The position numbers and the translations under genes are program-made. From Daphnia pulex (lineage: Eukaryota; Arthropoda; Branchiopoda; Diplostraca; Daphniidae): DNA of 64,000 nucleotides. The notes beneath the pieces were generated by a model that had not been told where the DNA came from, searched no databases, and saw only the letters and a program-made list of their open reading frames with translations. This document shows, piece after piece, positions 41,595-53,582 of this stretch. The DNA lies in the NCBI RefSeq assembly GCF_021134715.1, contig NC_060021.1, positions 1,426,001 through 1,490,000 on the forward strand, in the 5' to 3' direction. How positions within the stretch are numbered: the stretch's first letter is position 1; every line of letters begins with the position of its first letter.

Positions 41595-43501
41595 TTCTCA
41601 CATATCCCTTATCGTATTTAAATCTATTTTCGGCCAAATGACGTTGTTTTAAAGCTAAACTTGACAATGACGTTTCATTGTTTTCTTTAAATCCAAAACG
41701 TGGGAAACGCAGGGAAGGGGAAAATTTGTGATAAAAAGAAGGGTTTAGCCGCAAAAGTCTCAAATATTTCTTGGAAAAGGGGGAATAACACGGAATTGTT
41801 AAAAGAAACAAGTTAAAAAGGGGTAAAAACAAAATTTTCCAAAAGACTGCCTCGTCTGCCCGCCTCGCCCTTTAGTTAATTCCGCGCTTTGTAAGTAACA
41901 ATTTCTAGAAAAATCTGGAAAATTAGAGGTGACAACCCCTTGGGTATTTCTAATCGGCATTCTTTTTTGTTTACTTTCTTTTCACGTAAACTGAAATTAG
42001 TTGTATGTAATTTGAAGTTTATCGAAATAGTTTCAAATTTTCTAAAACCTTAAATGAATTTTTTTGAACGAGCAGTATTTGGTTTATCAAATGGGTTTTG
42101 AATTTTACGAAAACCAAGAACGAATTTTTAAAATCCAAGTTCGAATGAGCTTATTGAATTATTTTCGAAATTTCTAAAGCCAGGAATGATTGAATTCAAC
42201 TTATTCGAGCTCTGAAGCAAACTCCATTGGATAGCTATGTGATGCCATCTAGCGATAGCACGGAAACTTTGTTTGATTCCTTTTACTTTTACTGCTAGAG
42301 CATTCCTACAAAAAACGTCGACGGTTTCTTCAAAGCAGAATAGCTGATCACAGGAATTTGATTTGTCCGCTTGAGTTCATACAAATATATGTAGATGGCT
42401 ATCTGGTTTTTCAGTAGTGTGCTTTGCGTATCCGATTAAGGCATTGGCACCAGCAGTTCTAGAAAGCGTCGAATAAGGTTCGAAATTTCTTCGAGTTTCA
42501 AGAATTTTGATTTTTTCGCTTCTGGATTGATTGTGTTTTGAGCGTTCGACGTTCGGTCGTCTAGTCTCATTTTGTTATGTCATAGTGAATACCAAGGAAG
42601 TCATCAGATTTTCGAACGATAATAACGTTCGCTTAGTAACGTTAAAAACGTCGAGGGGATGAGGATTAGTGATACCGCTCTCGTTAACACTAATAATCAA
42701 AAAAAAAAAGAAAAGAAAGAAAAAAAGGTCAATTATCAGTGATTTATTATATATTTTTCAGCAACATTTCACGATTTGTTGATGGGTAATCGTCATTTTG
42801 TGATATTTGAGATAAAAAATTGTTAAATCATTTACGGTTTGACGGACACACGTAGGTGGCGTATTTATAAAACAAGCCTTTTTAGAAATATACCGTAAAA
42901 CCGTAAAACGTGTCATGTATAGGAAAGAGAGGATCTGATTTCTTGCAATAATCGTAGTACATTGGCTTACACTGCCCGAAAAAACGTTGAACGTTGACAC
43001 CCAGTGACGTTTTTCAGTTAAACGTGTCAAATGACGTTAAAATTTATATTCACAAAAATATAGTTTGGTGCTGTTGTTGGTTAAAATCAGACGGACACAC
43101 GGACGATTAGGTTGTGCATTTTTTTATCCGCTCGTTTATACTATTTGTATTTAGTATAACGGCGCTTAATCTTTTTCTTATGCAAATTTTCTAATTTGTT
43201 TAAACGTTTTTGAAAACAGGTTTCGAAGATGTTTCTGAATACCTTTGCGAATTTGGTTTTGATGGCGATGATGTTGCAATTCCTCATTGTAGAAACACAA
43301 TTGACCGCAGCAACACCAGAACAAGCTAATAATATAGGTTCGGTGCAGTTATCAACCGTATGCTCCAATACGGTGGATTCAAATATGAATTTGTTATTCG
43401 ACAAGGTACGATTTTCTTTTTGTGTCCTGGTTATTGATAATTAATATTACACATATAATAATATAAAAATAAATGCATAAGGTTGTAAAAAAATATTATA
43501 A
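41595..43501. other. Unique spacer at the centre of the giant inverted repeat
   Basis: This is the only part of the palindrome with no partner. Arm homology stops on both sides in a TTTGTTTGTTTCTT run (41581-41594 and 43502-43515). The spacer contains several short ACGTT-rich inverted motifs (near 42620-42650), A-rich runs and, at its right end, the first exon of a possible secreted-protein gene. Confidence 0.75.
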
Positions 43502-43956
43502 CAAGAAACAAACAAATACATTTTTTTTTAAGTATCGGGATTCGCTGATTCTGGTTATTCCCTTTTAATTTATCAGTTGTTATTTTACAGACGTCTCGTT
43601 TGTATCCAGAATTGAACATCTTTTTTTCAGCCGTACGAAACAAGGTATTATCGGTATTATAGCTAATTTTCCATTTTGTGTAATTGATTTGAATTTTAAG
43701 GCATTAAGAAAATTTGATTTGTTTACATAGGGAAAGAAGGAGTTAGACCGCAGCTGTACAAACTCGCGTGGTGATTTCATGGAATACCAAACTGCTGTAG
43801 GTCTAAATCTAAATATAAAATTTAAAAAAAAATTGTTGAAACTAACTTTTTACATAACACCTTTTTTTTTGGGGGGGGGGGTCGTAGGAAGTAGGAAATA
43901 CTGAGAAGACGCTTGTAATCAATCACCAAATGGTCATCGAGAAAATTAAACTCTAA
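43229..43956 (+). CDS. Tentative small secreted protein, spacer into right arm (4 exons)
   Basis: Exon 1 (43229-43405) starts with MFLNTFANLVLMAMMLQFLI, a good signal peptide, followed by a short polar region. In-phase exons follow at 43591-43644, 43731-43796 and 43888-43956, each with AG acceptors and GT donors and all in phase 0, giving 121 residues ending in EKIKL. I do not recognise the family. Exon 1 lies in the unique spacer, while exons 2-4 lie in the right arm and are mirrored without exon 1 in the left arm. The last acceptor follows a poly-G run and is uncertain. An antisense open frame covers exons 2-4, so the strand is not proved. The model is consistent but unsupported by homology. 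Confidence 0.35.
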
Positions 43957-44720
43957 GACAAGGATCAGCAGAAATGGAAGTGAATTATAAACAGAATTAT
44001 GACATTCTCTGTCTTCATTGATCAAGAGAATAGATGTAACGTTCTGTTGACTATCGCCTTCAAAATAAAGATGTTAAATCAATTATTCAAATATATATTT
44101 AGTTTAGATGACAGCTACTTTATCATTACACTGCTGACCAAACCAAAAAAATGTTTTTTTCCTCTTTTCTATATTTATATTGAAAACCAATTTCTTAGTA
44201 AAGCACTTTGACAAGAACCAAACAGGAGAGTTGGTCAACAGACTCTCTACTGACACTACCAAGTCATCAAGTGTATCACTGCTTACCTTGCAGATGGAAT
44301 AAAATGAATCATTTCCAACAGACAAAAATTATATTCGTATTGAAATTCTGTCACTTCTTCTTTCTGCTGCACGGAGAGATTTTAAAACAAGTACCACTTG
44401 TTCTTCAACTTCTTTACATTTCTGAATGCCCATGGCTAACTTTTTGAATCCAGGGACTCTCATTTTTACTCTTAACTTCACAGGAACATCTTCTAGTTTT
44501 CCTTGCTAGTGAGTAGTGACATATAAAATGTTATTCAGCAGTATATTTTGAATGCATTGACGAGCCATAAATACTAACACAGCAACAGTTGACAACACAG
44601 ATCTTTTTTTGTTTAATTTGAGCATTTGAAGTGCATAGCGACGTCGTTCGACTCTTCTGGATTCAATACTAGTTGATAAAAAAGCTCCTTAGTTCCAATG
44701 ATTTCAAAAAGGTAGATTGA

Positions 44721-45338
44721 TAAGCCTAGATAATCCGTTGGGACCAGGCCCTACTAGCACACTTACGCCCATTGGACGTCTCAATTGCGTCCATTCCTTC
44801 TGACCTGGACGTCCGAGGTGGACGTTATTCTAATGATTATAGAACGTCCTGATGTCCTCTCCGTAGAATGTCCATACCGGACTTCCATTTGACGTCCTAA
44901 AACGAACGTCCCATTGACGTCCGGAAACGAACATCCATTTGATCTGAAAGCGAACGTCCATAGGATGTTTAATAATGCATTTATTTGGTCCACCACTGGA
45001 CGTAAATCTAACCATAGCGTTTATATTCATAAGCCTAGATAATCCGTTGGGACCAGGCCCTACTAGCACACTTACGCCCATTGGACGTCTCAATTGCGTC
45101 CATTCCTTCTGACCTGGACGTCCGAGGTGGACGTTATTCTAATGATTATAGAACGTCCTGATGTCCTCTCCGTAGAATGTCCATACCGGACTTCCATTTG
45201 ACGTCCTAAAACGAACGTCCCATTGACGTCCGGAAACGAACATCCATTTGATCTGAAAGCGAACGTCCATAGGATGTTTAATAATGCATTTATTTGGTCC
45301 ACCACTGGACGTAAATCTAACCATAGCGTTTACAAATA
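44721..45338. repeat. 309-bp tandem duplication of the GGACGT-rich element, right arm only
   Basis: Two direct copies, 44721-45029 and 45030-45338, start at TAAGCCTAGATAATCCG and end in CATAGCGTTTA. The left arm has one copy. This explains the 309-base step in mirrored coordinates and shows that the duplication followed, or was lost after, formation of the palindrome. Confidence 0.9.
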
Positions 45339-45506
45339 AATTAGAAAAAATTCTTTCAGAAATCAGTTTGAAATTACCATTTATTTGACAAAAACATACA
45401 CTACAAATACGCATACATGATACGCAAATTATACACATCAAACGCTAGCCTACGGAACACGAACAGGTGTATCAGTAAAGAATTTCATTAGATGATTCTT
45501 GTGGGC

Positions 45507-45660
45507 TTGGCTGCACTGTAATCGACGGTGTTGGCTGCACTGTAATCGACGGTGTTGGCTGCACTGCAATTGATGGTGTTGGCTGCACTGCAATACACGG
45601 TGTTGGCTGCACTGCAATCCACGTTGTTGGCTGCACTGCAATCGACGTTGTTAGCTGCAC
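45507..45660 (-). repeat. 24-bp minisatellite, right arm
   Basis: Mirror copy of the repeat at 39744-39897, with the same number and order of variant units. Confidence 0.9.
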
Positions 45661-46088
45661 TGAAATAGACGGTGTGGGCTCTCAAACAGACCATCAAACA
45701 GTGACTGGCAAAACCATTTTAAAGTCTGGTTCACCCCACCCAAAAAAAATATAGAAGTTAGATGGGGACAATCTTACAAAAATGTTGAAACCTACGTAAC
45801 GAAACTGATCCTGTCCTCGATGTGGAATAGCTTTAGTTTCATTCAAGTTGCATTTTAATTTTTCTTGATTTTGGAAATTTCAATTCCCAAGAACTCTAGG
45901 TTAAATTTTTTATTTAAGAAGACATCTATATGGATAAATTTCAATTAGGAAAAGAGAGCCGATTCTCTCTCATTTCAGTATCCTTTTGAAATAACATGGG
46001 ATTAGAAAGATACTAACATTTCTGACGAAGAGGAATAATATTTTAAACTTGTCAGTGATAAACTACTGAATTCCCGCTGGCGGACCAT

Positions 46089-47524
46089 TTATCTTGGTCC
46101 GTGGTCGACATCCATTCCATCTTGATTTTCTGTTAAACGTATGCTTCGGTATTTATCTGGGATTCCCTTCATTATTTTCCTTGTATCATTTTCCATTTCA
46201 AATTTGTTTGGCTTACGGGAAGCGGTTTGAATACCCTCTAGAAAAGAAAAACGTTATTGTTTACAATTACAATTTTGAACTAAACCAATTTTGGAATATA
46301 AACCAAACACGGCTGTAGTAATCATTGAATGCTGAAGACCATGTTTTGTATCGATCCCTTTTTTGCTTTTCCTTCCCAGTTTACATAGGCCATAACTTTG
46401 ATCGAAAAAAACTGATTTCCAAGCCCATTGTAAACAGTTACTAACGACGCACCTCCTAGTGAACGGATCAACCTGACCTATAAAGACAAGAAAATGAATT
46501 GTTTCTTAAAAAATCGTATTCACTTTAATTTTAAGTACCAATTGATAATAATTCTCTTTGCCCAGTAATTGTTGTTCCAACCCTTTGATTTCTTCTACTT
46601 CCTTCAAGGGTGCGATTTAAAAAGTGGGATTTTCTGCTGCTGGTAGAACATCAGCTAGGGTGAGATTATTCAACTTTCCATCCATTATGACAAGTTTGTC
46701 CATAAAATTTGTTAATGTGTCGTTTTGTTTCAATGTGTCCCTCACCGACTTTTTTACAATTTTCTCAAAACCTGCAATTAAAATCAAGCATTTAATAATG
46801 AAACAAAAGCATATTAGAGGAAATTACAAATAGGATATCTCGAGTATACCTTCCGTGTAAGTTGGCTGAGCAACAACAACTTGATCACGCTCACCCATTT
46901 CTCTTCTAACTACAGACGATGAACCATCAGCAGTTGGCGATGGAGAGTTAACATTAAACAATGAAGTCGATTGATGGCTTTCAGAGAATTAGCATTGGGA
47001 CGTTCTACTGTAGATCGTGTGTTGTCAGAAATGGACGGCATTACAGCCAAGACAGAATCGACACAATACGACTGACTGTATTCTGCGTTTTGCTGAAAGA
47101 ACTGCGTGGGTACATTAACCACTTGTCTGGTTGTTCGAACAGCATTTTCAGACAATCCTGGAGGAATAGAAGGAGTGTCAAATTGAGTGGGCCCGTACAT
47201 TCCGACAGTACTTGCATCACTGCTGGAATCTTGTGATTCATCAACGGTGAATCGTTGTCCTGTCCTCTTATTCCTATAGCCTTTACCCCCTATTTTGTTT
47301 TGTTTGGCTTTCAGATGCAGAGTTGATATCCGATTGGACATCAGTTAGATTCTCTTTGGCACGAGAGGCCTCATACGAATCTAGAAAATAAATATGTTTT
47401 GAATATGAACTGCAATACAAAAATAAAAATAAAACATACCAAATGTTTCCCTGATCTTGCACTGATAAAGAAACCAATCTGGTTGTCGAGTTTTACGCTT
47501 ATTCACTGAAGCCCTCTCCCCAAG
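46089..47524 (-). pseudogene. DUF4806-domain gene, right-arm copy
   Basis: Same exons and the same damage as the left-arm copy: the frame slip in the G run near 47287 and the TAA before IAPLKEVE. Because both copies share these lesions, the gene was already dead before the arms were duplicated, or the lesions were spread by conversion. One noticeable change is Glu to Lys in an adjacent shadow frame near 46806. Confidence 0.6.
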
Positions 47525-48230
47525 AGTCTTGGGATACTACCACCGTGTCCCGTTGTTAACCCCAAAATCAGGGACAGTGGCAACATAAGGGTAAAGAAAC
47601 GTTAACAACGTAAATAACGTGTTTCAAGTTGCAGTAGTTAAATCAACCAGAAAATATTTTCCAGATTGAACCTGCGCTAACAGAGATGAATTGTAGTATC
47701 TGATAATGACGATGTGCAGCTCTGTTAAAATAAAACTTACAACTGAAGACGGCATTGAAATGCTGGTATGTAAATGAATACTTCTTTCTTGTTGTAGAAA
47801 AAATCAGAATCTATGCCTGCAAAGTAAGGTAACCATTAGTGATTAGTTGTCAGATAAATCAATGTTAATTTTTAATCATCGCGTGGTCAACAACTGAATG
47901 TCAAACATGAAGAAACAAGGAATAGAACAAATTACCAATAAAATTATAGAAATGTTTCGACTCTAAAGCTTGAATACAAAACAAGAAATGCAACTTACTA
48001 ATTTCAGCTAAAAGGCGCAAGAAAACCACGGTACTACTTCGATTGACCTTATTGTCAAATGTACACTTACCAGTTGACAATTCAGTTAATACAATGTAAC
48101 AACCTACATCTTTAAATTTGGATGATGACAATAATGGTGTACTTGATAATGGTATGTAACTTTTGTCCATAGCTTTTTTATTTATTGATTAGCTTTCAAT
48201 ATACTGAGTTTATTTATAAATTTTAATTAT

Positions 48231-50370
48231 TTAGACATGTACACCAACGAGCCAGACAGCTCTGATGATGGGTATGCTGAGGACACACAGTAAATTGAAG
48301 ATGATTTTGACTCCACAAGTGATTCTTCATTTGATGAATTCGAAAATGATGCATTTGATTGGTCAGTTTATGACAAAGAAGAAATGATTTCAGAGAGTAT
48401 TGAAGATGAGAACGAATTTGAATCAATTGTCAAACAAAGTTTAATCCAATGGGTGGTCGATTGCAATATCCCCCGGTGTCACGTTAGCAATTTACTTAAC
48501 ATACTTCATCGTGATGCAAATCTGACATTTTTACCACTGAATTCAAGAACACTGTTGTCCTCCAAACGAGGAAAACTTCAATTAACGGATAAGCCACCAG
48601 GGAAATAATACCAGCATTTTGATGTTGCAGCAGCCCTTTTAAATGTTCTTGAGGCAATGGCAGCTGCTGGGAAGGAAATCCCCAATGTGCTTTACATTCT
48701 TGTGAATATTGACGGTATCCCGTTGTCGAAAAGTAGTTCGAGTGATTTGTTGGCAATTATTTTCAAAGATCTAGGTTAGTTGTTTTGTTTATGTATCAGA
48801 AATAATTAATTGAATATTTGGCTGGAATGATAATAAATTAGTTCACGAAACAATAGTAAAATTGAATTGTATTTTTTTCGTATAGGTTGGGACGATATAT
48901 TGGTAGGTGGTATATACCACGGCGCCAAAAAGCCCACCAACGTCAACGATGTTTTGTCTTCTTTCCGTGGCGATATCGTAAGACTGTGAACTCAAGGATT
49001 ACAATTTCGTGGGAACAAAATTTATGTGGTGCTTAGTGGCCTCTGTTGCGATGCCCCTGCCACGACGTTTGTGATTAATATCGCCACCCACAACGCATAC
49101 TATGGCTGTAGGAAATATACAACAAGAGGCGTATGGGTGGGAAACATTGTAACTCATCATAGTCAACGAACAACTGGTGGCCGCGTAACCTTTCCTGAAA
49201 TCGTTCCATCTTTGAGAACCAATGACTCCTTCCGAAAACGCCTACAACTAAAAAATCACCTCAAGGATGGCTGTAAGTCAATAATCGAAGACGTACTAGA
49301 TGATCTTATTGAACTTGCCGTGTTGGACTACATGCATCTAGTGTGCATCGGAGTCCAAAAAAAAGATTTGAATACGTGGGTCTGATACGAACGATATACG
49401 ATGAATACGGGAAAGTCTGATAAACATTTTCTGGTGAAACTATAGATTATATTTTTGGTTTTCTGTTGAAACTATAGAACACATCTGCTTATTTAGTTGA
49501 AATCAGGAAATACATCTCAAACGCGACTAGATTTGCTTTATGTTTTGCCCAGTTGCGCATAAACCATTTTTGAGTTCCGATAGGTAAAATCATATGTTGT
49601 TACTACATGTCGCTATAAAAATTCTTGTAAACGGGGAAATGTGCAAAACTTACGTGACTTACGCTGAGTCTCTGTTGAAACTGTACGTCACTTGGGGTGC
49701 GCAGTTGTACGGCGCTAAATATGTCACTTTAAATGTCCATAACTTAATACATTTGGCGAATGATGTTCGGAAGCATGGCAACCTGGATGAATTCAGCGCC
49801 TTACCCTTTGAAAACAAACTTTAAAAAATGAAGAATTTGTTGCAAAAAAATGGAAAACCACTACAACAAATAGTTTGGCGATTACAAGAAATCGACAGAG
49901 CTAAAAGCAACCAAAAAATAATTTCAGGGAATTCTAGCTCATCTATTGGGCTGTATAAACTTAAGGGGATCCATTATGCAGGCCAAGTTTTATAACCTGA
50001 GTTTGCTGGGGTCGAACATTACAAGTCTTTGCGATTCAAAAATGCTGTGCCGTCAACGTCATTATCTGAAAGTTGTGTTTTCCTTTAGAATAAGAACGTT
50101 TTTATGATAGAAAATATCGTCAAACATCATGAACGGGGTTTTTTAGTTGGGAGAAGATTTTTGAACAAGGAAGACATATATATTTTACCCCTTACGGTCT
50201 TCTATTTTAGACAAACTATTGGTATCAAAATTGTCTCCTCATCTCGAATCTGTTCCCCTAACTTCTGTAATATGTGTAAAGCATTTTGCATTCCAATTAC
50301 GATACCTCAAAACGGATCATTCTTTACATGCCCACTTGAAAATCACTGTCTTTTTCAATAAAAACTGATT
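48231..50370 (+). pseudogene. tnp2/CACTA-like transposase gene, right-arm copy
   Basis: Blocks in order: DSSDDGYAEDTQ (followed by a stop) at about 48255; an acidic stretch to 48600 containing VDCNIPRCHVSNLL; a stop; then VLYILVNIDGIPLSKSSS (48680-48770). After an intron come GWDDILVGGIYHGAKKP and, after another stop, LSGLCCDAPATTF through VLDYMHLVCIGV (49026-49385). Then come TLNVHNLIHLANDV and FSALPFEN (49594-49824) and ENIVKHHERGFLVGRRF (50104 onward). Order and motifs resemble tnp2-type proteins of CACTA-like elements, but the assignment is from memory of motif style. Multiple stops make it a pseudogene. Confidence 0.5.
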
Positions 50371-50699
50371 GGTCTGACAACTTAAAATTTTCTGACTTTT
50401 AATTTTGCATAATCAATAAAATAAATAATGAAAAGAACTAGCTTATTTATCTTAAATATATAGATTACAAATTAGGATATCCATATGAGATCCATGAGAC
50501 GTTCGGGAATTAAAGATAGGTATGTCCGTTTTCGGTCAGCTGCAGACATCCTATGGACCGTCTATTTGATACCTTTTTCTGTGATCCGAAGATGGACTTA
50601 TGGGCTTATGGAGCCGATTGCCGTCTTTACTTCGTAGTCGATGGCAGGACATTGTAGAATGCCTGTGCAAGGTTTAAGGTGACGTTAATTCTGGTTTAT

Positions 50700-52700
50700 T
50701 TTTATTTAAATGTCTGACCATGATTTTGTCAATCTCAGTGTCGTTTATACAAAGTATAAAGCTGCTTGTCTTCGTAAGTTTTTTTTCAATTTTTATTCTT
50801 CTTAGTCCAAATTTATATTGTTGATCTACCTTTTTACAGAGCAAGGGTGATCCAATCACGTTTGCAGCCTTCGTTAAGAACCACAGAGATTTTGTACTGC
50901 CATCTACTTCATCCTGTGTTTCCCATGTACAGCCATGTACTTCATCCCGTTTTTCCAAAGTTGCACCACATACAAGTTCCCCAATTAATATGAGTAATCT
51001 TATTGGGGCACCAAGTTGTTCCTTCAGCAACGGCTTGCCAGCAAATCTGTATTCAAGTGTAGGATTCTGTGACAAATCTTTGCGAAATGTCCGAATGGCA
51101 AGCACAACACCTACGACTAATTGTTTAAACTTTGTATTTTTTTTAATTATTTAAATATTTATTTTCCAGTAAGTGTCCCTGTTTCATCTATCACAGTGGA
51201 GTTATTCTTGTTGGGAGGACCCAACTGTTTTGAAACAAAACCAATTGATGCAGAGAATTTAGCCATTCGTAAATTGTGCAATACAGATAGCAGAGAAATC
51301 AAACTGTCTTTGAATTTGAATGGAATTGAAACAGCATGTGCCATCAGAAAGTAATAAGTAACCGATAATCATTCAGGTGATATAACCATTATTAATATTT
51401 TGATTTTACAGGGCATACCGGGGACTCCCCAAAGAAGGCTCTCAGTTTGTTATGTATAGATGCAAAGGTAATTCGAAACGGTTGCAAAATTTAGGTGTTA
51501 CTAAACTATAGACTTGGACAGTCCAGAATGGACTACTAAAATATGGACTTCCATCGAAAACTATGGACTTTCAATCTAAGAACTGGAGTTTCTTGTAATT
51601 TGTGTACTAACTGTGTTCAAACTACTACGTATAGGTGGGTTCAGGGAGCAACAAAAACTGTTACCAGCAAAAGCGGAGCGAAGTGCACAAAGTATTATTT
51701 TAAGACCCAGGTGGCGAAAAGATCGGTAACAGATGATAGTTTTCAAAAACGTGTAATTGTGTGTCCCAAATTGTATCCAAACTGAGTGTTAATAAGATAT
51801 TTAGGAGACGAAAAAAGTGCTAAATGGTTGGCCCATGGCAACTCGAAAAATCCCAACAAGAATTTTACCCGAACAAAGGATTTGGAGTTGCAAAAATTAA
51901 AAATGGTAAGGAAAAATATCCGTTGAAAGTGTACAGCGAAAAGTTGGTGGAGGCATTGTTGAAGAATGTAACGGATGAAAGACAAAACGTAGATGTTGTT
52001 CGAGACTTAAAACCATTGCAAAACACGATGCACCGAGAACGAAAGCACGTTTGGGTGATGATGAAATTTATCATCTTATTGAACTCAAGGAAGAAACGGA
52101 TTTTATCCATAATGCTATCGTCATTTCGCCATTCCCAATATAGTCACTTGCTTCAGTGAGGGTAAGAATTGTAATATACTGTTTCTTATTCAATATATTC
52201 GTTATATTATTTCTTAACTACATTAGAAACTGTATCGGATTTTCTTTTGCTTATTGAACGGGAGGAGTTGTCAACGATGTGTCTGTCGTACGACACAACT
52301 TTTGAAATGGTTGATTTCTATGTGTCGGGTCTTTCATACCGACACACTAAATTTGAGGAAACTCCCGTTATTCCGTGTTCATGATCCACATGAAGAGGAT
52401 AGAATATGTGCATGTTTTCACGGGTGGCGGAACTCGTTCCTGAAATTGCAGAATATAAGTGAATTATTATTGTAACAGACGATGAGAAAGCCATGACGAA
52501 CGCTGTTTTCAAGACATGGCCAAAAATTCCGTTGTTCCGTTGCTGGATCCATGCGTGGCAAAATATTAAAAACCAATTACGAAAATGCAATATTCGAGAC
52601 AAGGTTTCGGTTTCTCACTACAAGAGTGATTTTATCAAACTTCTACTCCAAAGACCCGAAAAATCGCGAAAACTCTTACAAGTCGGTGCTTGCTAGATTT
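50700..52700 (+). pseudogene. MULE-like transposase gene, right-arm copy
   Basis: Starts with a possible MSDHDFVNLSVVYTKYK exon (ATG at 50710), then SKGDPITFAAFVKNHRDF (about 50841), VSVPVSSITVELFLLGG (about 51171) and RKAYRGLPKEG. These are followed by a FLYWCH-like segment (51543-51785), SDFLLLIEREEL (about 52238) and the MULE core VTDDEKAMTNAVF ... CWIHAWQNIKNQLRKC (52470-52696). Several segments are joined by plausible introns, but stops and frame changes near 52375-52450 break it. Confidence 0.5.
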
Positions 52701-52859
52701 TATTTTTACATGGATGGGACAAGGTAATTAAGAAATAAAGATTTTTGATTATGCAAGTATAGTAGAATTTATTTTTTTCTAGGATTTTGCAAAATATTTT
52801 GATAAAAAACATTGATAAAGATATCGACAAGATGGGTTCTTGGGTTTTGATACCTGGGC

Positions 52860-53460
52860 AGACTGGTGAGTACCATCGACGACACAGCTTTTAGGGCAAT
52901 CATTACTACTTTGAATCCCAAAGCCAGTGCAATGGGCGCAAAGAAGTTGAGAAAAATGATTGAAAATGAGCGCAATGTCTTTGAAGAAGAAGTAACAGCG
53001 GCCATGAGTTTTTCGGTTGCCAACGTTTGTCTTACTGCTGATATGTGGTCAACGACTCATCGTAGCTGGATTGGAATGACAGCCCATTGGTTAGATGAAA
53101 AAATTCTCGTGAGGAAATCGGGGGCGCTGTGTTGCAAAAGAATGAAAGGTCAGAAACTAAATGTTATAATTGACAAATGAACAGAACTAACATTTTACAA
53201 AACAGGAAGCCACACGCATGATCTTATATCTGGACTTATTGAAGACCAGATTGACAAATTAAAAATTGGTGGAAAAGTGGTCTGTATTGTTACAGATAAC
53301 TGTGCCAATATAAGAAAGGCAGTGAGATCGATGCAGGATTGCGCGCAGGAAAGAGAGACCGCTCGTCGTCTGAAAGCTTTGGCAGCTGCGAAAGCTAAAC
53401 CAGGGAGGAGTATAGAGGAGAAAGCAGTCCTATCCCGTGCTGTAACCCATTTCTGTCCGG
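52860..53460 (+). pseudogene. hAT-like transposase fragment, right-arm copy
   Basis: Contains STIDDTAFRAII, CLTADMWSTTHRSW with GMTAHW, then after a short gap SHTHDLISGLIEDQID and VVCIVTDNCANI. It corresponds to the catalytic middle of a hAT transposase. It lacks the 671-bp insertion seen in the left copy. An open frame continues to 53780, but beyond 53450 it reads through a foldback sequence and is not hAT-like. Confidence 0.65.
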
Positions 53461-53582
53461 GGAGTGGAAGCCGCCCGCCAGTTGGCAGCAGTTGGCTTCC
53501 ACTCCCCGGACAGCTATGGGTTCGACTCCCCCCCCCCCTGTTGAGGAATAGCAACTGCTTTCTCCTCTATACTCTTCCCTGG
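53400..53582. repeat. 183-bp foldback with nested inverted repeats and a B-box
   Basis: Outer arms 53400-53427 and 53555-53582 are inverted copies (CCAGGGAGGAGTATAGAGG and onward, one mismatch). Inner arms 53453-53472 and 53494-53513 are perfect 20-base inverted copies of CTGTCCGGGGAGTGGAAGCC. A B-box-like GGTTCGACTCC lies just after the inner arm (about 53519). It sits at the outer end of the right arm where homology with the left arm is lost. Confidence 0.8.

Larger units (their letters stand above)
43502..53490. repeat. Right arm of giant inverted repeat
   Basis: Reverse complement of the left arm. From about 32.8 to 41.5 kb on the left, versus the matching right sequence, only around ten substitutions or single-base indels were noticed by eye. 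In the outermost 1.3 kb there are several differences per 100 bases in places. The arm contains a 309-bp tandem duplication not shared with the left. Homology ends at GCCAGTTGGCAGCA (about 53477-53490). Confidence 0.95.
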
